A stretch of 21,663 nucleotides of DNA from Actinomycetota bacterium (GTDB lineage: Bacteria; Actinomycetota; Humimicrobiia; Humimicrobiales; Humimicrobiaceae): positions 1 through 21,663 of the forward strand of contig SOKC01000059.1 in assembly GCA_004376325.1 (NCBI GenBank), read 5' to 3'. Shown piece by piece: positions 15,400 to 21,663 of the stretch. The translations under genes were made by a program, and so were the position numbers. Under the pieces are notes generated by a model, which did no database searches, was not told the origin of the DNA, and was given only the letters and a program-made list of their open reading frames with translations. Position 1 is the stretch's first letter; the number at the start of each line of letters is the position of its first letter.

Positions 15400-16845
15400 C
15401 TAAAAAACACTATTTACCACTTTCTTTCCCAGTTCCTGAAGATATTTTACCTTTCTGTCGTTCTCACCTTCAGTATATATTCTTACAACTGCTTCTGTCC
15501 CCGATGGCCTTATCATAACCCAGCTTCCATCTTCCATAATATATTTATATCCATCTATGTTAATGACCTTTCGGGCGCCAGCTTTCTTTAAAATATCATG
15601 GATACCTTTTTCAAGAAGAGCTTTTAAACTTTCCATCTGGCGTAAATCAATTTCATAATCAATGCGGTCAAATACAAAATATCCAAATTCATTATAAATC
15701 TCTTCTAATATCTGGTTTACGGTCATACCTGTGCTGCATATCATTTCTAAAAGTTTTAAGCCTATGAGCATCCCGTCTCTTTCCGGTAAATCTCCCCCTG
15801 CCCAGAGACCTCCACTTTCTTCACCGCCTATAATAACTCCACCTTTTAAAATTTCTTCGGCTATGTATTTGAACCCTACTGGAGTGGTAATAAGCTCCAG
15901 ATTATATTTCGAACATATTTTATCCACTATAGAGGAAAGATTTACTGACTTCACCACTTTACCTTTCATTTTCTTTCTAGTGGCTAAATACCATAAAACT
16001 ATAGCGTAAATATGGTGTGCGCTAATATAATTCCCATTCTCTCCCAGGAGGGCAATTCTATCCCCGTCGCCGTCCAGGCAAATAGCCAATTTACATTTTT
16101 TATCCTTAAGGATACTTTCAGCTTCAGCAAGATTATCTCCAATAGGCTCAGGGTTTATACCTCCAAAAGCCGGATTTAGAGCTGAATGTATTTCCATAAG
16201 ATTTTTAGGATTGAATGTTTCGATAATGCTTCTATATATACCCCGTGCTGCTCCATACATCGGCTCCAGCAGCAGACCAAAGTCAAAATCTTTTATAACA
16301 TCCCTATTTACCTGACCGAGAATATTTTTCCGGTAGCCGGATATAAAATCGACTTTTTTAATATTGTTGCCGTTACTGCTCTTAGAATATAAAAAATCCC
16401 TGTAATTTGCAGTATTTTTAAATACTTCACTGATTTCATCTTCAATCTTCATTATTATGTCCATGTCAGCAGAGCCGCCAAAAGGACCTTTAATTTTATA
16501 ACCATTGTAGTAATAAGGATTATGACTCGCAGTAATCATAATCCCCAGGTCAGCTTTCCTTTCAAGTACAGCATAAGAAAGAATAGGTGTTGGAATAATC
16601 CGGTCAGAAAAGTAGACGTTAATATCGTTCAGTCTAAAGATTTCTGCAGCTGCTTGAGCGAATCTCTCGGAGAGAAATCTGGTATCATATCCTATTACCA
16701 CACATGGTTCCCTGCTGCCTCCTACTTTTTTCTTAAGGTAATTGCTCACCCCCTGTGAGACGGCTTTTACTTTTTCGAAAGTGAACTGGTCAGCTATTAT
16801 ATCTCTCCAACCATCAGTTCCGAATTTTATCATTGTTTTTTCCAT
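15400..16845 (-). CDS. Phosphohexomutase (phosphomannomutase/phosphoglucomutase)
   Basis: The enzyme moves phosphate between O6 and O1 of mannose or glucose, here probably supplying mannose-1-P. The 481-aa alpha-D-phosphohexomutase has all four motifs in order: KFGTDGWRD near the start, TASHNP (105-110) with phosphoserine S107, metal-binding DGDGDR (258-263), sugar-reading GEESGG (341-346) and phosphate-binding RPSGTE (446-451). ATG at 16845 follows AGGAAG at good spacing. It sits between gmd and the PGI/PMI gene, so it links mannose-6-P to the guanylyltransferases. The GEESGG motif occurs in both glucose- and mannose-preferring enzymes, so dual use is likely. Confidence 0.92.
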   Translation of the reverse strand: MEKTMIKFGTDGWRDIIADQFTFEKVKAVSQGVSNYLKKKVGGSREPCVVIGYDTRFLSERFAQAAAEIFRLNDINVYFSDRIIPTPILSYAVLERKADLGIMITASHNPYYYNGYKIKGPFGGSADMDIIMKIEDEISEVFKNTANYRDFLYSKSSNGNNIKKVDFISGYRKNILGQVNRDVIKDFDFGLLLEPMYGAARGIYRSIIETFNPKNLMEIHSALNPAFGGINPEPIGDNLAEAESILKDKKCKLAICLDGDGDRIALLGENGNYISAHHIYAIVLWYLATRKKMKGKVVKSVNLSSIVDKICSKYNLELITTPVGFKYIAEEILKGGVIIGGEESGGLWAGGDLPERDGMLIGLKLLEMICSTGMTVNQILEEIYNEFGYFVFDRIDYEIDLRQMESLKALLEKGIHDILKKAGARKVINIDGYKYIMEDGSWVMIRPSGTEAVVRIYTEGENDRKVKYLQELGKKVVNSVF

Positions 16846-16873
16846 AAGTATAACTTCCTAAGGTAACCAATTA

Positions 16874-17836
16874 TTACATTTGTTTTTTTAAATAATTATA
16901 ATCATATTCAACCATAATTTTTACTAACTCGTTAAAACTAACCTTTGTTTTCCACCCCAGCTTTTTTTCAGCTTTGGAGGAATCTCCCACCAGAAGATCC
17001 ACATCAACCGGCCGGATAAACCTTTTATCAATTTTTACATACTTCCGCCAGTCAAGATCCAGGCACCGGAAAGAAGCCTCGACCCAATCCTTTACTGAAT
17101 GTGCCTCTCCTGTACTTATAACATAATCTTCCGGGGTATTCTGTTGAAGCATCAACCACATTGCTTCAATATAATCTTCTGCATATCCCCAATCCCTTTT
17201 TGCATCTAAATTTCCCAGATAGAGACTATCAGCTAACCCCAATTTTATTTTAGCTGCACCATAAGTCACTTTTTTGGTAACAAATTCCAGACCACGTCTG
17301 GGGGATTCATGATTAAAAAGTATGCCACTGCAGGCAAACATATCATAACTCTCCCTATAATTTACAGTCATATAATGACCGTAAACCTTTGCCACTCCAT
17401 AAGGACTGCGTGGATAAAACGGGGTTTTCTCATTCTGGGGAATCTCTCTCGCTTTTCCGAACATCTCTGAACTGGAAGCCTGGTAAAATTTTACATTCTT
17501 ATTCATATGTCTCGCCGCTTCCAGCATCCTGGTTACTCCCAATCCTGTAAATTCACCGGTGAGCACTGGCTGCTTCCAGGATACAGGTATAAATGACATA
17601 GCACCAAGGTTGTATATCTCATCAGGTCTCGATTCTTTTATTGCATCTATTATAGATAACTGATCCAAGAGGTCAGCCTGGACAAATTTCAGCTTATCCC
17701 TTATATGCTCTATTCTATTAAAGTTCTCAACTGATGACCGTCTTACCATCCCATAAACTTCATACCCCTTGTCCAGTAAGAACTCAGCCAGATAGGACCC
17801 GTCCTGACCGGTAACTCCAGTAACAAGTGCTCTCAC
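16874..17836 (-). CDS. gmd: GDP-mannose 4,6-dehydratase
   Basis: Gmd converts GDP-mannose to GDP-4-keto-6-deoxymannose, the branch point to GDP-D-rhamnose, GDP-L-fucose and others. The 320-aa short-chain dehydrogenase fold has the nucleotide motif GVTGQDGSYLAE (7-18), the NADP-reading VRRSS (31-35), catalytic S122, E124, Y146 and K150 (spacing as in E. coli T132/E134/Y156/K160), and NHESPRRG (175-182) followed by FVTKK, diagnostic of Gmd. The start is GTG (17834-17836) behind GAGGGGAG. It ends 28 nt before the mutase and starts 55 nt after the second guanylyltransferase, with a possible promoter in that gap. Confidence 0.95.
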   Translation of the reverse strand: MRALVTGVTGQDGSYLAEFLLDKGYEVYGMVRRSSVENFNRIEHIRDKLKFVQADLLDQLSIIDAIKESRPDEIYNLGAMSFIPVSWKQPVLTGEFTGLGVTRMLEAARHMNKNVKFYQASSSEMFGKAREIPQNEKTPFYPRSPYGVAKVYGHYMTVNYRESYDMFACSGILFNHESPRRGLEFVTKKVTYGAAKIKLGLADSLYLGNLDAKRDWGYAEDYIEAMWLMLQQNTPEDYVISTGEAHSVKDWVEASFRCLDLDWRKYVKIDKRFIRPVDVDLLVGDSSKAEKKLGWKTKVSFNELVKIMVEYDYNYLKKQM

Positions 17837-17874
17837 TGTTGTCTCCCCTCTTAAAATTTTTTAAAAAGAATTTT

Positions 17875-17903
17875 ATTATATAAATTAAAGTTTAAAAAGT
17901 AAT
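17875..17903 (-). promoter_or_regulatory. Weak candidate promoter for gmd
   Basis: A perfect TATAAT (17875-17880, minus strand) lies in the 55-nt gap before gmd, with only a poor -35 match (ATTACT, 17898-17903) 17 nt upstream, inside the end of the preceding gene. The surroundings are extremely AT-rich. Confidence 0.25.
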
Positions 17904-19007
17904 TTGCCCCTCAGGGATATTGGAATTTACATTAATCTTAATGCCATCCTTTAAAACATTATTCTTTTCAATTCTACTATTATCTCCAATGACGGAGTAG
18001 CCTTCGACGCTTACATTATCGTAGATCACTACATTATTTGAAATTATAGATTTTTTTATAAGGCAATTCTTCCCAATTTTACAATTGTTAAAAATTATGC
18101 TTTCAGAAATTTCAGTTCCTCCAGAGATAAAACAGTCATTTCCAATTACCGTAAGCGGCATTATTTTAGCGCCCTTCTCTATCTCAGTTCTCTCACCAAT
18201 AACAAGCGGCCCGCAGACAAAATTATTTTTTAAATACCTTGAACCTTTTCCTATATATATATTTTCCATCAGCTCTTTATATGGAAATTTAAAATTTACC
18301 TTTTTATTTAAAATATCATAATGAGCCTTCAGATACTTTTGAGGAGTTCCGACATCCAACCAGTAGGAGTCTGAAACATATCCATAAATCTTATATCCTT
18401 CATATAAAGCCCTGGGGAAAAGTCCTCTTTCGAAAGAATAATTTTTACCTTCTGGCGCTAACTTCATCACATATGGTTCGATAATATATATCCCTGCATT
18501 AATTAAATTAGTAGTAATTTCCTTCTGGCCTGGCTTCTCTATAAACTGCTTAACCTTCCCCTCATTATCGATAGGTACCAGCCCATAAGATGTAGGATCT
18601 TCAACAGGGGTCAGGGATATGGTTATATCTGCTTTTTTCCTCTTGTGAAAAACTATCATATCAGTCAAATCCAGTGAAGAAAGAATATCACCATTGAATA
18701 CCATAAAACGGTCGCCGCCTAAATATTTCTCTACATTTTTTACTCCTCCACATGTATCCAGCGGTTTTTCCTCATTAACATAGGTTAGTTTTAATCCAAA
18801 CTTACTGCCATCTCCAAAATAATTATTAAAAATCTCCAGAAGGTGTCCGGTAGAAAAAATTATATCTTTAATCCTGTGAGATTTAAGCCAAAAAATAAAA
18901 TTTTCCATGAAAGGCTTATTTATAAGCGGCAGCATTGATTTTGGATTTAAAAAGGTAATTGGACGTAATCTCGTTCCTTCCCCACCAACTAATATTACTG
19001 CCTTCAA
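17892..19007 (-). CDS. Sugar-1-phosphate nucleotidyltransferase, probable mannose-1-phosphate guanylyltransferase (copy 2)
   Basis: Predicted to make GDP-mannose for the adjacent gmd. The 371-aa protein has GGEGTRLRPIT (8-18), NPKSMLPLINKPFMENFI, PLDTCGGVKNV, the FNGDILSSLD nucleotide-metal motif and QFIEKPG, then a left-handed beta-helix of hexapeptide repeats (about 245-360). It resembles copy 1 in architecture but differs throughout (for example GGEGT versus GLGTR, FNGD versus ISGD). The start is TTG (19005-19007) behind AAAAGGAG at 5-nt spacing. It sits directly between rmd and gmd, the best context for a GDP-mannose enzyme. A thymidylyl- or cytidylyltransferase remains possible. Confidence 0.85.
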   Translation of the reverse strand: MKAVILVGGEGTRLRPITFLNPKSMLPLINKPFMENFIFWLKSHRIKDIIFSTGHLLEIFNNYFGDGSKFGLKLTYVNEEKPLDTCGGVKNVEKYLGGDRFMVFNGDILSSLDLTDMIVFHKRKKADITISLTPVEDPTSYGLVPIDNEGKVKQFIEKPGQKEITTNLINAGIYIIEPYVMKLAPEGKNYSFERGLFPRALYEGYKIYGYVSDSYWLDVGTPQKYLKAHYDILNKKVNFKFPYKELMENIYIGKGSRYLKNNFVCGPLVIGERTEIEKGAKIMPLTVIGNDCFISGGTEISESIIFNNCKIGKNCLIKKSIISNNVVIYDNVSVEGYSVIGDNSRIEKNNVLKDGIKINVNSNIPEGQITF

Positions 19008-19030
19008 TCTAACTCCTTTTCACCTTTAAT

Positions 19031-19996
19031 TTAGACCTGTAATCCAGCATTCTGCCTCCAGTAATTGAGTGTATCCTTAAGTGATGTCTCAATAGAATAC
19101 TGGGAAGTCCAGCCAGTCTGGGCTTTTAATTTGCTGTTATCTCCATACATAATTTTAACATCAACTGCCCTGAATTTGCTTCTGTCAATCTTCACTTTAA
19201 TATCTGACCTTGTGCTTAACAATATAAGAATATCAAGCAAATCTGAAATCTTCTGTTTTTTACCTGAACAAACATTATAAACCTGTCCCTCACTTCCCTT
19301 GTTTATTATATAATTGTATGCTTTAACTGCATCCCGTATATCTAAAAAATCCCGCTGAGACTGGAGATTGCCAACACTTATTACCGGGTGCTGACTGCCA
19401 CTCTCTATCAGAGCTATCTGCCTGGCAAAATCTGAAGCAACAAATCTTTCTGACTGGCCCGGGCCAATATGGTTGAATGACCTGCTTATATATACCGGGA
19501 GTTTGTATGCACTATAATAAACAGAAGAGAAAAAATCCAGCGCTGATTTACTGATAGCATATGGATTTTGAGGATAAATCCTGAAATTTTCATCAATTGC
19601 TTTATTCCCACTATCAATTTCTCCATATTCTTCAGCAGTACATACCATAAGAATCCTGCAACAGGGACAAAAAATCTTAAGGCCCTCCAGGATATTTATT
19701 CCTCCAAGAACATTAATCCTGAAAGTTTCTACAGGATTCTCCCATGAATAACTAACCGAACTCTGCGCTGCAAGATGATAGACCTGCTGCGGTTTGAATT
19801 TTTTTATAATACTGAAAATCCTTTGCCTATTGGTTAAGTCTGCTTCAAGAAGCTCTATTTTGCCAGAGGAATTATCTGAATTAAAATTTTTAAAATTAAG
19901 GTCAATTCCTAGAATTTCATGATTATCTTCCGTTGTCAGATATGTGGTAAGATGCCTGCCGGCAAATCCTGCAATGCCTGTTATCAAAATTCTCAA
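19031..19996 (-). CDS. rmd: GDP-6-deoxy-D-mannose reductase (GDP-D-rhamnose synthase)
   Basis: Rmd reduces the 4-keto group made by Gmd, giving GDP-D-rhamnose. The 321-aa protein has a Rossmann motif GIAGFAGRHL (7-16), an acidic residue after the second strand (GIDLNF), the Y146-xxx-K150 pair with CTAEEYG (119-125), and the stretch SRSFNHIGPGQSERFVASDF (171-190), followed by GNLQSQRDFLDIRD (209-222). The NHIGPGQ/FVASDFARQIA wording is what I associate with Rmd rather than L-fucose synthase, which also epimerises. The start is TTG (19994-19996) behind GGGGAG at 9 nt. It begins 81 nt after the glycosyltransferase and ends 23 nt before copy 2 of the guanylyltransferase. A 6-deoxytalose product cannot be excluded. 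Confidence 0.85.
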   Translation of the reverse strand: MRILITGIAGFAGRHLTTYLTTEDNHEILGIDLNFKNFNSDNSSGKIELLEADLTNRQRIFSIIKKFKPQQVYHLAAQSSVSYSWENPVETFRINVLGGINILEGLKIFCPCCRILMVCTAEEYGEIDSGNKAIDENFRIYPQNPYAISKSALDFFSSVYYSAYKLPVYISRSFNHIGPGQSERFVASDFARQIALIESGSQHPVISVGNLQSQRDFLDIRDAVKAYNYIINKGSEGQVYNVCSGKKQKISDLLDILILLSTRSDIKVKIDRSKFRAVDVKIMYGDNSKLKAQTGWTSQYSIETSLKDTLNYWRQNAGLQV

Positions 19997-20077
19997 AAGC
20001 GTATTCTCCCCGGTAACTATTTTTACTTTAGTGATTATTTTAATATAAAATCTTAAATATAAAAAATCTAAACTCTA

Positions 20078-20989
20078 TTAAATGTCTATAAAGTCACATT
20101 GTCTTTGTCCTGAAAAAGGACTTTTTATAATTGTAAGAAACAACCTGAACCCAAGAGTCAGCGCCAGCAGTGGTATTAGAATAATTTTCCAACTCCTTCT
20201 ATAATTTTTCCAGAAAAAATAAAATACACTTCTTTGCATTCTAAAACTTGCTTTAATTTTCCCACTATCGCTGCTACCTGCAACATAATGCATTATTTCA
20301 GCTTCAGGATAATAATATACTTCCCAATTCTTTTGCCACATTCTATAACAAATATCCAGATCTTCAACATACATAAAATAATTTTCATCAAGAATCCCTG
20401 TATCTTCTAAAGCTTTTCTTCTTATAATCATACATGACCCTGAAACCCAGTCGACTTTAAAAGGATTATCCCTGCCGATGTCAGCAAGTTTATATTTTTT
20501 TGAAAAAGGGTTATTGGGAAAGATATCTGTAAGTATGGTATGAGCAGCAGCATTGAATACAGAAGGAAACCTTCTGCAGGAGAACTGAATGGTTCCATCA
20601 CTATTAACTATTTTTGGTCCCGCTATCCCAACTTCAGGATTTTTTTCCATAAATTCCACTAAACTATCCAGTGACTTTTTGTAAACCATGCAATCACTAT
20701 TTATTAGAAGCACATATTTTGAACAGGACTTTTCTATAGCTCTATTATTAGCCGCGGCAAATCCAATATTCCTGTTATTTGGGATTAAGATTATTTCTGG
20801 ATAATTCTTTTTTACAAATTCACCAGTGCCGTCAGTGGAGGCATTATCAACAACTATAATTTCATGCCCTACTCCAGGTGGGCTTGATAATATAGAATTC
20901 AGGCATTCCCTTAAAAAACTTAAACTATTGTAACTTACAATACTTATAGTTAAATCTTTAATTTCTTTCTCTTTATTAAAATCTGACAT
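20078..20989 (-). CDS. Family 2 glycosyltransferase (rhamnosyltransferase-like, WbbL type)
   Basis: Predicted to transfer an activated sugar, plausibly the D-rhamnose made by its neighbours, to a lipid-linked or polysaccharide acceptor at the inner face of the membrane. Over 303 aa it has the GT-A fold start TISIVSYNS (14-22), VVDNASTDGTGEF (46-58), the metal-binding NSD (97-99), WVSGSCMIIRRKAL (181-194), acceptor-side motif EDLDICYR (209-216) and H234, then a hydrophobic segment (about 267-288) near the C-terminus that may anchor it. The layout matches WbbL/RfbF-like rhamnosyltransferases. ATG at 20989 lacks a strong Shine-Dalgarno. mazF ends 28 nt upstream. Donor and acceptor are inference. 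Confidence 0.88.
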   Translation of the reverse strand: MSDFNKEKEIKDLTISIVSYNSLSFLRECLNSILSSPPGVGHEIIVVDNASTDGTGEFVKKNYPEIILIPNNRNIGFAAANNRAIEKSCSKYVLLINSDCMVYKKSLDSLVEFMEKNPEVGIAGPKIVNSDGTIQFSCRRFPSVFNAAAHTILTDIFPNNPFSKKYKLADIGRDNPFKVDWVSGSCMIIRRKALEDTGILDENYFMYVEDLDICYRMWQKNWEVYYYPEAEIMHYVAGSSDSGKIKASFRMQRSVFYFFWKNYRRSWKIILIPLLALTLGFRLFLTIIKSPFSGQRQCDFIDI

Positions 20990-21017
20990 TATTATTACTT
21001 AAACCAGTTTTAGCATC

Positions 21018-21350
21018 TTATAAATTTTTATAATTCATCTTAAACCCTAATGCAAAGAGAATTGCTGAACGTAACTCTGACATTTTTTCTGAACTTAATG
21101 TTGCAATTAAAGACCCAATCTTACTTTTTGAGACAGTTTGTATATGATCAAGGTTAATAGCACAATTTTTTGGCATTCCATCATTTATGCTTAAAAAAAC
21201 TTCAGAAGGAATGTTTCTAATAACAGAAGTAATAGGAGCTACTGTAACTTCCCCCAGGAATTCTATTATTGAATTTCTGGTAAGAATTACCACAGGCCGT
21301 TTTTTATCCGGTTTAGTAAACTTATACCACCTGACTTCTCCCCTTTTCAT
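21018..21350 (-). CDS. mazF: MazF/PemK-family toxin endoribonuclease
   Basis: This is a sequence-specific mRNA interferase of a type II toxin-antitoxin pair. The 110-aa product shows the family's first strand KRGEVRWYKF (2-11), RPVVILTRN (18-26), TVAPITSVIRNIPSEV (about 36-51), the NCAINLDHIQTVSKSKIG core (62-79) and a C-terminal helix EKMSELRSAILFALGF. Its ATG overlaps the antitoxin stop by 4 nt (ATGA), so toxin synthesis is coupled to antitoxin translation. The key positions look intact, so it is probably active. The cleavage sequence cannot be read from the protein. Confidence 0.93.
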   Translation of the reverse strand: MKRGEVRWYKFTKPDKKRPVVILTRNSIIEFLGEVTVAPITSVIRNIPSEVFLSINDGMPKNCAINLDHIQTVSKSKIGSLIATLSSEKMSELRSAILFALGFKMNYKNL

Positions 21351-21580
21351 TCTTCAATCCAGACTTGTTCTGATTCCCACGCGCTGAATTCTCCGGACCT
21401 GGCCGGTTTGTGAATATAACCTTGCTGATGTTTAAGTTCCATCCTTTTCTCTATAATATCACCAATAGCTGATCTAAAAGCATTCCGAGCAAAAGCAGAG
21501 CGGGTAATTCCCAGCTTTCTAACTATTTTATCTATTTCCTCTACTAAATCTTCATCCAGGGTCATTTGAATCGTCTTCAA
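21347..21580 (-). CDS. mazE: Ribbon-helix-helix antitoxin for MazF
   Basis: The antitoxin binds and neutralises MazF and represses its own operon. I place the start at TTG 21578-21580, behind GGAGG with 4-nt spacing, giving 77 aa beginning MKTIQMTLDEDL. This is the DNA-binding beta-strand of ribbon-helix-helix antitoxins, followed by VEEIDKIVRKLGITRSAFARNA. The C-terminal GYIHKP and GEFSAWESEQVW segments are the toxin-binding tail typical of EndoAI-type partners. A longer frame from ATG 21640 would add 20 hydrophobic residues (MWIIIAIIIAIIGGT), but that DNA is the promoter and operator, so I reject it. The protein is not the AbrB-fold MazE of E. coli. Confidence 0.9.
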   Translation of the reverse strand: MKTIQMTLDEDLVEEIDKIVRKLGITRSAFARNAFRSAIGDIIEKRMELKHQQGYIHKPARSGEFSAWESEQVWIEE

Positions 21581-21589
21581 TGTGCCTCC

Positions 21590-21616
21590 AATAATAGCTA
21601 TTATTATAGCTATTAT
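21590..21616 (-). promoter_or_regulatory. Probable antitoxin operator: palindrome plus direct repeat
   Basis: AATAATAGCTATTATT (21590-21605) is a perfect 16-bp palindrome abutting the GGAGG of the antitoxin gene. A second ATAATAGCTAT (21606-21616) lies exactly 12 bp upstream of its counterpart (21594-21604), on nearly the same helix face, and overlaps the -10 box. Paired, in-phase sites over the start of transcription are typical of ribbon-helix-helix autorepression. Binding is inferred. Confidence 0.75.
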
Positions 21617-21640
21617 AATCCACATTTTTATAGATATCAA
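21612..21640 (-). promoter_or_regulatory. Sigma-70-type promoter of the toxin-antitoxin operon
   Basis: On the minus strand TTGATA (21635-21640) and a perfect TATAAT (21612-21617) are separated by 17 nt. The expected start of transcription is near 21605, inside the operator palindrome, leaving about 25 nt of leader before the TTG start. This is the strongest promoter I see in the window. It could also drive the glycosyltransferase and rmd downstream, since no terminator follows mazF. Confidence 0.8.
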
Positions 21641-21663
21641 TTACAATTATATAAATATACCTG

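Noticed and set aside
19031..19996. GDP-L-fucose synthase (fcl/wcaG) for the second reductase
   Set aside because: The NHIGPGQ and FVASDFARQIA segments fit Rmd better, and I do not see the epimerase-type active-site pattern of Fcl.
21581..21640. Hydrophobic N-terminal leader (membrane anchor) of the antitoxin
   Set aside because: The encoding DNA is a -35/-10 promoter and palindromic operator; a Shine-Dalgarno and TTG give a canonical ribbon-helix-helix start.
1..21663. CRISPR array or insertion sequence
   Set aside because: Apart from the 25-bp tmRNA duplication and the 12-bp-phased operator sites I noticed no regularly spaced repeats, and no transposase or integrase frame is present.

Overview
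This is an AT-rich bacterial chromosome segment in which every intact gene I can support lies on the minus strand, so transcription runs from high to low coordinates. Gene spacing is tight: stop/start overlaps of 1-35 nt or gaps mostly under 80 nt. GTG and TTG starts are common and usually have a good Shine-Dalgarno sequence. The run hpf-secA-prfB-ftsE-ftsX-M23 peptidase-ctpA-smpB-tmRNA, with comF upstream, resembles the conserved order in Bacillota and Actinobacteriota. The bifunctional phosphoglucose/phosphomannose isomerase is typical of Actinobacteria, Chloroflexi and archaea. My guess is an uncultured low-GC Terrabacteria lineage, possibly a deep actinobacterial class. This is inference from gene content, not a phylogeny.

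Layout in transcription order. (1) 21347-21640: a type II toxin-antitoxin pair (ribbon-helix-helix antitoxin and MazF) with a textbook promoter and a 16-bp palindromic operator. (2) 14272-20989: a sugar-nucleotide block with a family-2 glycosyltransferase, GDP-6-deoxymannose reductase, a mannose-1-P guanylyltransferase, GDP-mannose 4,6-dehydratase, a phosphohexomutase and a phosphoglucose/phosphomannose isomerase. A second guanylyltransferase lies at 10739-11875. Together these could make GDP-D-rhamnose from fructose-6-phosphate and transfer the sugar. (3) 11901-14233: ahcY and mtnA, overlapping each other, which recycle the by-products of S-adenosylmethionine use. (4) 9205-10773: comF, a cold-shock protein and long-form HPF. 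(5) 821-9175: secA, prfB with its programmed +1 frameshift, ftsE, ftsX, a coiled-coil M23 peptidase, a C-terminal processing protease and smpB. (6) 417-768: tmRNA (ssrA).

The first 416 bases hold no intact gene. Directly beyond the tmRNA 3' end, a 25-bp perfect copy of that end recurs at 247-271. It bounds a small, GC-richer, hairpin-rich segment that looks like the relic of an element integrated at ssrA, or a structured non-coding element. Bases 114-246 are AT-rich and I see no gene there. Bases 1-113 carry the start of a decayed alpha/beta-hydrolase gene with an in-frame stop and a frameshift, running off the left edge.

The best leads are the ssrA-adjacent duplicated cassette, the prfB recoding site, the mazEF-type operator, and the near-complete GDP-D-rhamnose pathway with two divergent guanylyltransferases.
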